A DNA stretch of 64,000 bases from Aggregicoccus sp. 17bor-14 (GTDB lineage Bacteria; Myxococcota; Myxococcia; Myxococcales; Myxococcaceae), in NCBI RefSeq assembly GCF_009659535.1, contig NZ_VJZZ01000005.1:1-64000 (forward strand). Direction: 5' to 3'. A program made the translations under genes and the position numbers. Shown one piece after another: positions 56,645 to 64,000 of this stretch. Numbering within the stretch: position 1 is the stretch's first letter; the number at the start of each line of letters is the position of its first letter. Below the pieces are notes generated by a model, which saw nothing but the letters and a program-made list of their open reading frames with translations, had not been told where the DNA came from and did no database searches.

Positions 56645-59600
56645 TCAGGCGCGCAGGGCGACGGTGGAGCCGCGCGGACCGCGGCTCACCGTGAGCCGGG
56701 TGGGGATGCGCTCCTTCAGCTCGCTCACGTGGCTGATGAGCCCCACGAGCCGCCCACCCGCGCGCAGGTCCTCGAGCGTGCGCATCACCAGGTCCAGGGT
56801 CTCGTCGTCCAGCGTGCCGAAGCCCTCGTCGATGAAGAGCGCGTCCAGCTGCACGCCGCCCGAGCGCCGCGTCACCACGTCTGCGAGCCCCAGCGCGAGG
56901 CTCAGGGAGGCGAGGAACATCTCGCCGCCGGAGAGCGAGTGCACGAAGCGCTCGGTGCCCGCGTGCCGGTCCAGCACCTTGAGGTCCAGGCCGGACTGGC
57001 GCCCGCGGTGGCGCACGTCGTTGGTGCGCTGCAGCGCGTAGCGGCCGCGGCTCATGCGCAGCAGGCGCTCGGAGGCGGCCACCGCCACCTCGTCCATGCG
57101 GCTCGCGAGCACGAAGCGCTCCAGGCTCATCTTCAGCGCGTTCTCCCCGGCCACCATCTCCGCGAGGCGCCCCAGCACCCGCAGCCGTCCCTCCAGCTCC
57201 GCGTAGGAGGCGTCCTGCTCGCCGATGCGCGCGCGCGCCTCCTGGAGCTGGGTGAGCTCCGCGCGCGCTGCCTCGCGGGCGCCGAGCACGCCCTGCGCAT
57301 GGGCCGCCGCCCGGGCCGCGCCTTGCGCGAGCGCCGCGAGGTCCGGCGCCTGCCGCCCCTCCACCCGCGCCGCCCCGTCCTGCACGCTCTGCTCCGCCGC
57401 GGCGAGCGCGCGCTCCAGCGCCTCGAGCTCGCCGCGCGCCCGCGCCTCCCCCTCGGGCGCAAGCCCCGCGCGCCGCGCCTCGGCCACGTCCGCGAAGCCC
57501 GCCCCCTTCGCGTCGCGCAGGAGTGCGGCGTCCAGCTCCGCGAGCTGCAGCACCGCCTCCGCCTCGTCCTGCGCCGCGCGCTCCAGCGCCGCGCGCGCCA
57601 CCGCGAGCCCCTCCTCCACCCGGCGCTCGCGCGCCTCCAGCGCCTCCAGCTGCGAGGCCAGCGCCACCTGCTCGCGCTCGAGCGCCGCGCGCTGCGAGGC
57701 CACCGTGTGCCCGGGCAGCAGGTGCGCTTCCAGCCTGCGGCCCAGCTCCTCGCTGTGGTGGCGCGCCCCTTCCGCCTCGCGCGAGGCCTGGGCCTCCGCG
57801 TCGCGCGCCGCCGCGAGCGCGCCGTCCGCCGCCTCGCTCGCCGCGAGCACCTGGGCGCGGCGCGGGGCGAGGGTGCGCAGCGCCTCGGTGGCCGCCTGCG
57901 CGCTCGCGGCCTCCGCGACGCGCTCGCGGGCGAACTGCTCCACGTCCGCGAGGGGCAGCTCGGCAAGCGCCCCCAGCGCCGCCGCCAGCGCCTTGCCCTG
58001 CTCGAGCGTCACGTCGTGGGCGCTGCGCGCGCTCGCGAGCCCGGCCAGCGCCTCGGACTGCGCCTGCGCGGCGCGCTGGGCGGCCGTCTCGGCCGCCTGC
58101 ACCTGCTCGGGGCCCGCGCCATCCGGCGCCGGCAGCGCAGGGGCCGGGTGCTCCGCGGAGCCGCACACGGGACAAGGGTGGCCGGGGGTGAGCGAGGCCG
58201 CGAGCTCCGAGGCGAGCCCCGCCTCGCGCGCCGCGCGCACCGCCAGGAGCGCCGCGTCCGCGCGCGCGGCCTCCTCCTGGGTGCGGCGCGCGGCCTCCTC
58301 GGCCGAGCGCATGGCGGTGCGAAGGCTGCGGATGCGCCCGCGCAGCTCCTCCAGCTGCCGCCGCTCCTTCGCCCGCGCCTCGGCCTCCTTCAGGGCCGCG
58401 GTGCGCTCGGCGGCGCCCGCGCTGCCCGCCTGCGCCGCCGTGAGCTGCACGTCCAGCGCGTGCAGCTCCGCGCGCAGGCGCTCGGCCTGCCCGCTCGCGC
58501 GGGTGAGGGCCTGGCGCGCGCCTTGCGCGCGGGCCTCGGCAGCCCGCGCCGCCTCGCGCGCCGCCGTGGCCTCGGCCTCGGTGTCCACCAGCCCCGCGAG
58601 CACGCTGTGCGCGGTGGTGAGGCGCGCGAGCTCCGCGCGCTGCGCGGGCACGCCCCGCATCTGGGCCGCCACCGCCTCGCGCTCGGCCTCCGCCTCGCGC
58701 AGGTGCCCGGAGGCCTCGGTGCGGCGCGCGCGCAGCTCCCCCTCGCGCTGCGCCTGGGCATCGCGCAGCGCGAGCGGCGCGAGCAGCGCCCGGGCCCGCT
58801 CCGCCTCGGCGAGCCGCCCGCGCAGCCGCGCGGCGTCGGGGGCGCGCTTGCGCTGCGCCTCGCGCTCGGCGAGCGCCCGCGCGTGCGCCGCGAAGGCCTC
58901 GGCGAGCTGCTTGCCTTGCGCGTGCGCCCCTTCCGCCTGGGCGCGCGCGGCCTCCGCCTCCTGCGCCTCGGCCTCGCGCGCGGCGAGCGCCGCCTCGAGC
59001 GCGAGGACGCGCGCCTCCAGCGCCTCCACCGTCTCCACCCCGCAGCGCTGCAGCTCGACGCCCCGGCGCGCCTGCGCCCCGCGCGCCCCGTCCTCCAGCT
59101 TGCGCCGCTGCGCGCGCAGCTCGTCCTGCACGTCCTCGTAGAGGCCCGTCTTGAAGAGGCGCTGCAAGAGCTCCGCCTTCGCGTCCGAGCTGGCGAGCAG
59201 GAACTCGCGGAACTCCCCCTGCGGCAGGAGCAGCACCTGCTTGAACTGCTCCATGCTCAGGCCGATGAGCCGCTCCACGTGCTGGGTGACCTCCTTCACC
59301 CCGCTCGCCAGCAGCGCGCGCTCCTCGTCCCCCTCCAGCGCGTAGAGGAAGGCCTGCGCCGCCTGCTCCACCGTGCCCTCGCCGCGCTTCTTCGGCCGCT
59401 CCTGGGTGGGCACGCGCCGGGCGCGGTAGGCCTGGCCCGCGAACTCGAAGTCGAAGCTCACCTGGCACAGGTCCTCCTGGGCCTGGGTGCAGCGCAGCTC
59501 CGGCTGCTTCGCCTCGGCGCGCGCGCCGGGCAGCCCCCCGAAGAGGGCGAAGCACATGGCGTCCAGGAGCGTGGTCTTCCCAGCGCCCGTGGGCCCCTCG

Positions 59601-59698
59601 ATGAGCACGAGGTTCTGGCCCTGCAGGCGCCGGAAGTCCACCTCCACCGGCCCCGCGAAGGGGCCGAAGGCGCACAGCTTGAGCAGCCGCGGCTTCAT
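56645..59698 (-). CDS. sbcC: Exonuclease subunit SbcC
   Basis: A 1017-residue SMC-like ATPase. Walker A GPTGAGKTTLLDAMCFALFG lies near 35-54. Two long coiled-coil arms rich in Ala, Glu and Arg follow, with the zinc hook HPCPVCGSAEHP in the middle near 511. The ABC signature SGGEMFLASLSLALGLADVV lies near 920, and Walker B with D-loop LDALFIDEGFGTLD lies near 955. With SbcD it cuts DNA hairpins and protein-blocked ends during repair. Its ATG overlaps the sbcD stop by 4 bp, so the subunits are translated together. Confidence 0.97.
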   Translation of the reverse strand: MKPRLLKLCAFGPFAGPVEVDFRRLQGQNLVLIEGPTGAGKTTLLDAMCFALFGGLPGARAEAKQPELRCTQAQEDLCQVSFDFEFAGQAYRARRVPTQERPKKRGEGTVEQAAQAFLYALEGDEERALLASGVKEVTQHVERLIGLSMEQFKQVLLLPQGEFREFLLASSDAKAELLQRLFKTGLYEDVQDELRAQRRKLEDGARGAQARRGVELQRCGVETVEALEARVLALEAALAAREAEAQEAEAARAQAEGAHAQGKQLAEAFAAHARALAEREAQRKRAPDAARLRGRLAEAERARALLAPLALRDAQAQREGELRARRTEASGHLREAEAEREAVAAQMRGVPAQRAELARLTTAHSVLAGLVDTEAEATAAREAARAAEARAQGARQALTRASGQAERLRAELHALDVQLTAAQAGSAGAAERTAALKEAEARAKERRQLEELRGRIRSLRTAMRSAEEAARRTQEEAARADAALLAVRAAREAGLASELAASLTPGHPCPVCGSAEHPAPALPAPDGAGPEQVQAAETAAQRAAQAQSEALAGLASARSAHDVTLEQGKALAAALGALAELPLADVEQFARERVAEAASAQAATEALRTLAPRRAQVLAASEAADGALAAARDAEAQASREAEGARHHSEELGRRLEAHLLPGHTVASQRAALEREQVALASQLEALEARERRVEEGLAVARAALERAAQDEAEAVLQLAELDAALLRDAKGAGFADVAEARRAGLAPEGEARARGELEALERALAAAEQSVQDGAARVEGRQAPDLAALAQGAARAAAHAQGVLGAREAARAELTQLQEARARIGEQDASYAELEGRLRVLGRLAEMVAGENALKMSLERFVLASRMDEVAVAASERLLRMSRGRYALQRTNDVRHRGRQSGLDLKVLDRHAGTERFVHSLSGGEMFLASLSLALGLADVVTRRSGGVQLDALFIDEGFGTLDDETLDLVMRTLEDLRAGGRLVGLISHVSELKERIPTRLTVSRGPRGSTVALRA

Positions 59699-60879
59699 CG
59701 CGTGGGCTCCGCGCCGGCGCCGCGGCTGCGCAGCAGGTTCCCCACCGCCTCCTCGAAGGCGCGCAGGTGCTCCGGGTCCGGCTCGCTCGAGGGGTCCACG
59801 TACTTCCAGAAGCCCGAGAGCAGCGCGTGGGTGTCCTCGAGGCGCGCCACCTCGCGCGGCGCGGGGCCCGCCTCGGGGTTGCCCACCCCCACGAGGTAGC
59901 GCGGCATCGCGGTGAGCAGCAGCGGGAAGCGCTGGCGCAGCCGGCTCGCCACGTCGATGAGGTAGCCGGTGTCCGTGTACGTGGCCTCCACGTAGGCGCC
60001 TTCCGCGAAGGCGAACTGCGGGTCCTTGAGCAGCGCGTCGAAGGAGCCCTCCAGGCGCACCACGTCCCGCAGGGGGTTGAGCGCGAGCTGCTGCACGCGC
60101 GCGCGGCCGCCCTCGATCTCCACGAGGCTCAAGCCCTTCTGCTGGCGCGCCTCGCTGAAGGCGTACTTGAGGGGGCTGCCCGAGTAGCGGATGTCCTCGC
60201 GGCCGCCCACGCCCTGCGGCGCGTGCAGGTGTCCGAGCGCCACGTAGCTGAAGCCCTCCAGCGCCTCCACGGACACGTGCGCGGCGCCGCCCACCACCAG
60301 CGGCCGCTCCGAGTCCTGCGACTCCTGGCCTCCGGCGGCGAAGAGGTGGCCTACCAGTACGCTGTTCTGCACCCCCGAGGCGGCGCAGGTAGCGCGCGCC
60401 GCCTCGAGCGCCGCGCGCACGGCCGCGTCGTGCGTGCGCAGCGAGTCGTCCCCCAGCTCCAGCCGCGCCGCCTCCGGCTCGGTGTAGGGCAGGCAGTACA
60501 CGTGGCCCGCGTGCGCGCCCTGCCCCACCGGGATGGGCCGCGCGCGCGCGCCGAAGCCCGTGCGCAAAAAGAGCCGCCCCTGCTCGAGCAGCGCCGCGCC
60601 GAAGCCCAGGCGCTCGGCGCTGTCGTGGTTGCCGCTGATGGCGATGAGCGGCACGCCCAGCCCCTGGGTGATGCGGGCCGCGAAGTCGCTGAGCAGCCGC
60701 ACCGCCTCCTCGGGGGGAATGGCGCGGTCGTAGACGTCCCCGGCGATGACCAGCGCGTCGACCCGCTCGCTCCGGCAGGCCTCGTAGACCTGCTCGAGGA
60801 CGTGCTCCTGGTCCGCGAGCAGCGAGACGTCACACAGCCGCCGCCCCAGGTGCCAATCCGACGTGTGCAGCAGTCGCAT
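59695..60879 (-). CDS. sbcD: Exonuclease subunit SbcD
   Basis: A 394-residue Mre11-type nuclease. The metal-binding motifs appear in order: HTSDWHLGRRL, IAGDVYDRAIPP, AISGNHDSAERLG, VLVGHLFAAGG and VALGHLHAPQGV. The C-terminal part is the DNA-binding and SbcC-contact region. The start at 60879 gives the conserved MRLLHTSDWHLG; 26 further in-frame codons upstream are not conserved-looking. Transcription is sbcD then sbcC. It is divergent from a hypothetical membrane-anchored protein gene. Confidence 0.97.
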   Translation of the reverse strand: MRLLHTSDWHLGRRLCDVSLLADQEHVLEQVYEACRSERVDALVIAGDVYDRAIPPEEAVRLLSDFAARITQGLGVPLIAISGNHDSAERLGFGAALLEQGRLFLRTGFGARARPIPVGQGAHAGHVYCLPYTEPEAARLELGDDSLRTHDAAVRAALEAARATCAASGVQNSVLVGHLFAAGGQESQDSERPLVVGGAAHVSVEALEGFSYVALGHLHAPQGVGGREDIRYSGSPLKYAFSEARQQKGLSLVEIEGGRARVQQLALNPLRDVVRLEGSFDALLKDPQFAFAEGAYVEATYTDTGYLIDVASRLRQRFPLLLTAMPRYLVGVGNPEAGPAPREVARLEDTHALLSGFWKYVDPSSEPDPEHLRAFEEAVGNLLRSRGAGAEPTR

Positions 60880-61057
60880 CCGGTGTCGCTCCCTCAGTCC
60901 CGCCCTGCACGCCCGTTCATATCCCGCCTCCGGGGTCCGGGGGCAGGCTCCACGCACGCCCAGCCGCTCTCCTACCGGGCAGGTCCGACATGTCGCAGAG
61001 GAGCGCCCTGAGTGCCCGACTTCCCAGCAATGCCTGTTTCACATAGGTTCCCGGGCA

Positions 61058-61720
61058 ATGCCGCACCTGCCCCCCCTCCTCGCGGCCCTCGCGCCCCGCT
61101 CTCCCCTCTGGCTGCTCGGCGTCGCCCTCTCCTCCCTCGTCGCGCTCGCGCTGCAGGCGTACCGCGCGCGCCAGCGCCGCCAGCGCACGCGCCAAGTGGC
61201 GGACTTCGGACGGCGGCTGGGGCTGAGCGCCTCGACGGACGGCCACGGCGCCGAGGGGGAGCTCGCCGGGCGGCGGGTGGCGCTGCGCTTCGAGTCCGAC
61301 CCGGTGGCCGGCGACGACGAGTGCGTGGTGCAGCTGCGGGTGGACCTGCGCGAGGTGCTGGGCGCCTCCACGGAGCTCGCGGCCTGGCTGCTTCCCGCGT
61401 GGGTGGAGGAGGCCCGGGCGCACGCGTCCGGCGAGCCACCCCTGCACAGCAGTGCGCGCAGCGCCCGCCTCGAGCGCCTCCCCGCGCGGCTGCGCACCCT
61501 GCTCGGCGCTCCCGAGGTGCTCCCGCTGCTCGGCGCCTTCGTGCGCACCAACAAGCGCACCTGGCTGGAGAAGGGCGCGCTGCGCGCCTCCCGGCGCTGG
61601 CGCCGCGGCGAGCCCGCGCTGCAGGACTTCCTGGAGCAGGGGCTCGCGCTGGGTGCGGCGCTCACCTCGGCGGCCCACGCCCCCCGCCCCTCCTTCCCGG
61701 CCGAGGCGAAGGCGGGCTGA
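61058..61720 (+). CDS. Hypothetical protein with N-terminal membrane span
   Basis: A 220-residue protein. Residues ~15-35 are hydrophobic (LWLLGVALSSLVALALQAYR) and end at an Arg-rich stop-transfer (ARQRRQRTRQ). So it is probably anchored with its body in the cytoplasm. The body has GHGAEGELAGRRVALRFESD, CVVQLRVDLREVLGASTELA and FVRTNKRTWLEKGALRASRR. I recognise no family. The ATG at 61058 is chosen because it opens the hydrophobic segment; the frame upstream is Arg/Pro-rich filler. It converges on the PhzF-like gene with 5 bp between stops. Confidence 0.75.
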   Translation: MPHLPPLLAALAPRSPLWLLGVALSSLVALALQAYRARQRRQRTRQVADFGRRLGLSASTDGHGAEGELAGRRVALRFESDPVAGDDECVVQLRVDLREVLGASTELAAWLLPAWVEEARAHASGEPPLHSSARSARLERLPARLRTLLGAPEVLPLLGAFVRTNKRTWLEKGALRASRRWRRGEPALQDFLEQGLALGAALTSAAHAPRPSFPAEAKAG

Positions 61721-61725
61721 GGCGC

Positions 61726-62520
61726 TCAGCCCAGCCGCAGCGTGCCCTCGAGGTAGAGCGCCGCGTGGCCCGCGATGCGCACGCGCTCTCCCTGCGCCTC
61801 GCAGTGCAGCTCGCCGCCGCGCGCGGAGACCTGGCGCGCGAAGAGCTGCGGCTTGCCCAACACCCGCGCCCAGTAGGGCACCAGCGTGCAGTGCGAGGAG
61901 CCGGTCACCGGGTCCTCGGGCACGCCCACGCGCGGGCCGAAGAAGCGGCTGACGAAGTCGCAGTCCTCCCCGCGCGCCGTGGGCACCACCGCGAACACGT
62001 CCAGTGCCGCGAGCCGCGCCATGTCCGGGCGCAAGGAGCGCACCTCGGCCTCCGAGTCGAACACCGCGAGCAGGTCCCGGCTGCCCTTCAGCGTGCCCAG
62101 GGGCGCGGCGCCCAGCGCCTCGGCGAGCCCCTCGGGCGGGGCGCACGCGGTGGGCGGGCGCGCGGGGAAGTCCATCGCGAGCAGCCCTCCCTCCTCGCGC
62201 GTCACGGTGAGGGTGCCCGAGCGGGTGGCGAACTCCACCCGGGTGAGCCCCGGCTCCAGCCGCTCGAAGAGCACCCACGCGCTCGCGAGCGTGGCGTGGC
62301 CGCACAGGTCCACCTCCTGCGTGGGGGTGAACCAGCGCAGGTGGTGGCCGGCCGGCTCGCGCACGAAGAAGGCCGTCTCCGAGAGGTTGTTCTCCAGCGC
62401 GATGCTCTGCAGCGTCGCGTCCGGCAGCCACGTGTCCAGCGGCACCACGGCGGCGGGGTTTCCGCCGAAGACGCGCGGCGTGAAGGCATCGACCTGGAAG
62501 AGCGGCAGGCGCATGGACAC
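61726..62520 (-). CDS. PhzF-family isomerase
   Basis: A 264-residue protein of the PhzF / diaminopimelate-epimerase fold. The start LPLFQVDAFTPRVFGGNPAA and ENNLSETAFFVREP contain the family's catalytic Glu in LSET. WFTPTQEVDLCGHATLASAW is the conserved GHA loop, and GEDCDFVSRFFGPRVGVPED marks the second half. No other phenazine genes are here, so it is a generic PhzF-like isomerase, not evidence of phenazine synthesis. A GTG start at 62520 has ggagg 6 nt upstream; the ATG two codons on is the alternative. It lies 40 bp after the SDR gene. Confidence 0.92.
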   Translation of the reverse strand: MSMRLPLFQVDAFTPRVFGGNPAAVVPLDTWLPDATLQSIALENNLSETAFFVREPAGHHLRWFTPTQEVDLCGHATLASAWVLFERLEPGLTRVEFATRSGTLTVTREEGGLLAMDFPARPPTACAPPEGLAEALGAAPLGTLKGSRDLLAVFDSEAEVRSLRPDMARLAALDVFAVVPTARGEDCDFVSRFFGPRVGVPEDPVTGSSHCTLVPYWARVLGKPQLFARQVSARGGELHCEAQGERVRIAGHAALYLEGTLRLG

Positions 62521-62560
62521 GGCAGACCTCCCTCGCAGCCCGGGGACGGTGCGGCGCGCG

Positions 62561-63385
62561 CTACTTGCGCGGCGTGCTGAGCCCCACGGCGAAGTTCATC
62601 GCGTAGTTCACCTCGAGCCCGCCGTCGACGACGATCGTCTGCCCATTCACGTACGCCGCCCCCTCGGAGCACAGCCACTCGATGGGGCGCGCCACCTCGT
62701 CCGCGCTCGCGATGTGGCCCGCCGGCACGTGGCTGCCCACCTGGCGCTCGAGCGCGTCCCAGGCCTCGCCCATGTAGAAGCGGCTCGAGTCCGTGTCGAT
62801 GTAGCCCGGGTTCACCGCGTTCACCCGGATGCCCGCGCCCGAGAGCTCCGCGGCGAGGTACTTCACGAGAATCTCGAGGCTCCCCTTCATCGCGCCGAGG
62901 AAGCCGTGGAAGGGCAAGGGCATGCGGCTGTCCATGCCGCTCACCGCGACGATGCGCCCGCGGCGCGGGAGCGGGAGGCGCTCCATCAGCGGCGCGGCCT
63001 GCTGCGCCATCAGCACGAAGCTCTTCACCGTCACGTTGAAGGTCTTGTCCATCTGGTGCGCCTTCATCTGCATCAGCGGCAGGAACGCGGTGGAGGCGGC
63101 GTTGGCCACCAGCACGTCGAGGCAGCCGTACTCGCGCTCCACGAGCGCGAAGGCCGCCTGCAGGCTCTCGGGCTCCAGCTGGTCCGCGGCCACGGTGTGG
63201 CAGCGCCGGCCCAGGGCCTCCACCTCCTGCACCAGGCTGCGCGCCGCGTCCGCGTCTCGCCGGTAGGTGGAGACGATGTCGTAGCCGGCGCGCGCGAGCC
63301 GCACGCTGACGGCGCGGCCCACGCCGCGCGAGCCACCGGTGATGAGCGCCACGGGGCGCGAGGGGTTGTCCGCAGCAGGGGTCAT
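62561..63385 (-). CDS. FabL-like SDR lacking the usual catalytic tyrosine
   Basis: A 274-residue short-chain dehydrogenase. The cofactor loop is [20 protein letters not shown], and the C-terminal half, with [20 protein letters not shown] and [10 protein letters not shown], reads like the enoyl-ACP reductase FabL. The active-site stretch is [20 protein letters not shown]. The Ser and the Lys are kept, but no Tyr lies 3 or 6 residues before the Lys, where SDRs and FabL place it. Either a Phe/His substitutes or catalysis is lost. It is upstream of the PhzF-like gene on the same strand and divergent from the PKHD hydroxylase gene. Confidence 0.88.
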   Translation of the reverse strand: MTPAADNPSRPVALITGGSRGVGRAVSVRLARAGYDIVSTYRRDADAARSLVQEVEALGRRCHTVAADQLEPESLQAAFALVEREYGCLDVLVANAASTAFLPLMQMKAHQMDKTFNVTVKSFVLMAQQAAPLMERLPLPRRGRIVAVSGMDSRMPLPFHGFLGAMKGSLEILVKYLAAELSGAGIRVNAVNPGYIDTDSSRFYMGEAWDALERQVGSHVPAGHIASADEVARPIEWLCSEGAAYVNGQTIVVDGGLEVNYAMNFAVGLSTPRK

Positions 63386-63397
63386 GGGCAGCGAGGC

Positions 63398-63426
63398 TAG
63401 CACCGCGGGGCGCGGCTCCGGTGCTA
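63398..63426. promoter_or_regulatory. Inverted repeat in SDR/PKHD divergent region (candidate operator)
   Basis: Perfect 8-bp arms tagcaccg (63398-63405) and cggtgcta (63419-63426) with a 13-bp spacer, centred between the starts at 63385 and 63465. A second small hairpin (agaggg/ccctct, 63432-63449) follows on the hydroxylase side. Confidence 0.45.
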
Positions 63427-63464
63427 AGGGTAGAGGGCCCATCCCCTCTGGAGGTCCCCCCGCG

Positions 63465-64000
63465 ATGATGGTCCACGTCCCCCACGTCCTCACGAAGGAG
63501 CAGGTCGCGCACTGCCAGGCGGTGTTCGCGCGCGCCGCGTGGGAGGACGGGCGCTCCACGGCCGGGCACCAGTCCGCCCAGGTGAAGAGGAACCTGCAGC
63601 TGCCGGTGGACGGCCCCGAGGCGCGCGAGCTCGGGGAGCGGGTGCTGAGGGGCCTCGAGAAGAGCCCCCTCTTCATCTCCGCGGTGCTCCCGCAGCGCGT
63701 CTTCCCGCCGCTCTTCAACCGCTACGAGGGCGGGATGACCTTCGGCAGCCACGTGGACAACGCGCTGCGCGGCAGCTCCAGCGGCCTGCGCATCCGCACG
63801 GACGTGTCCTGCACCCTCTTCCTCAGCGACCCGGAGAGCTACGAGGGCGGCGAGCTGGTGGTGGAGGACACCTACGGCAGCCACGAGGTGAAGCTGCCGG
63901 CCGGAGACCTCATCGTCTACCCGGCCTCGAGCCTGCACCACGTGACGCCGGTGACGCGCGGCGTGCGGCTCGCGTCCTTCTTCTGGGTGCAGAGCCTGGT
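63465..64000 (+). CDS. PKHD-type Fe(II)/2-oxoglutarate hydroxylase (PiuC/YbiX-like), partial
   Basis: The window ends inside this gene after about 178 codons; the family usually has about 225 residues, so roughly 45 are missing. It begins [20 protein letters not shown]. It has [36 protein letters not shown] (HxD iron ligands), [20 protein letters not shown] and [20 protein letters not shown] (second His and the 2-oxoglutarate Arg). The PiuC group is often linked to iron uptake. An ATG one codon later (63468) is an alternative start; gagg lies upstream. It is divergent from the FabL-like SDR gene. Confidence 0.93.
   Translation, partial: MMVHVPHVLTKEQVAHCQAVFARAAWEDGRSTAGHQSAQVKRNLQLPVDGPEARELGERVLRGLEKSPLFISAVLPQRVFPPLFNRYEGGMTFGSHVDNALRGSSSGLRIRTDVSCTLFLSDPESYEGGELVVEDTYGSHEVKLPAGDLIVYPASSLHHVTPVTRGVRLASFFWVQSL

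Noticed and set aside
56729..59899. A 1056-codon open frame on the plus strand
   Set aside because: It is antisense to sbcC and consists of repetitive Arg/Leu/Ala sequence, so it is a shadow.
61726..62520. Phenazine biosynthesis locus
   Set aside because: Only a PhzF-like gene is present. No other phz gene is nearby, and PhzF relatives are common in non-producers.
1..64000. tRNA, rRNA, CRISPR array or complete insertion sequence
   Set aside because: I found no tRNA T-arm-like consensus, rRNA segment, regularly spaced repeat array or transposase gene with paired terminal repeats. Reading by eye could miss a single tRNA.

Overview
The window is very GC-rich, densely packed chromosomal DNA with strong G/C preference at third codon positions. 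It reads as a myxobacterium, probably of the Myxococcaceae/Cystobacterineae. The clues are many lipoproteins, PAS/GAF sensor kinases, secreted hydrolases, FUSC, P450, HelD-like and acyl-CoA dehydrogenase genes, and long G/C-driven shadow frames. I see no rRNA, tRNA, CRISPR array or complete insertion sequence. About 56 genes are supported. Several convergent pairs overlap or nearly touch at their stops, and several operon junctions are ATGA/GTGA overlaps.

Layout. 0-3.4 kb: tail of an unidentified basic protein, then an exopolysaccharide-type pair (heparinase II/III protein and a GT4-type glycosyltransferase). 3.6-11 kb: an acyl-CoA oxidase with a TerB-like N-terminus, an M35 metalloprotease lipoprotein, a small conserved protein, a HelD-type helicase and a LysR regulator. 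11.1-15 kb: a tight acyl-CoA dehydrogenase / SDR / APH-type kinase / histidine phosphatase operon divergent from the LysR gene. Its content resembles the kinase-dependent 4-hydroxyacyl-CoA catabolic module (Pseudomonas lva genes, mammalian ACAD10/11). 15-17.6 kb: a looser region with a nested hairpin, a 7TM protein with an extracellular jelly-roll, and a VOC protein. 17.6-25 kb: a P450 / PfkB kinase / acyltransferase run, a lipoprotein, a PAS kinase, a cysteine-synthase-like enzyme, and a Rieske oxygenase followed by a GT39-like membrane protein.

26-33 kb: a REP-like palindrome, a secreted esterase coupled to a FUSC exporter, a TonB-like protein, TspO and a SnoaL-like protein. 33.1-38.7 kb: a four-gene envelope operon (outer-membrane protein, DUF1549/1553-like lipoprotein, Tat-exported DUF1501 protein, cytochrome-c-like lipoprotein). 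It looks like a planctomycete-style gene set in a myxobacterium and is one of the best candidates here for an undescribed system. 39-42.1 kb: hemerythrin, a coenzyme-F420-reductase-like protein divergent from a LysR gene, then an 830-bp gene-free stretch rich in hairpins.

42.1-48 kb: a trypsin-like lipoprotein, a secreted hydrolase operon with a membrane-anchored partner, a DUF99 gene whose conserved N-terminus lies upstream of any ordinary start codon, and an SDR. 48-64 kb: a histone-deacetylase-fold enzyme with an unassigned C-terminal domain, an M14 peptidase, a PAS-PAS-GAF histidine kinase, a WYL regulator, HflX, a cupin, SbcC/SbcD, a PhzF-like protein, a FabL-like SDR lacking the usual catalytic tyrosine, and a PKHD-type hydroxylase cut by the window end.
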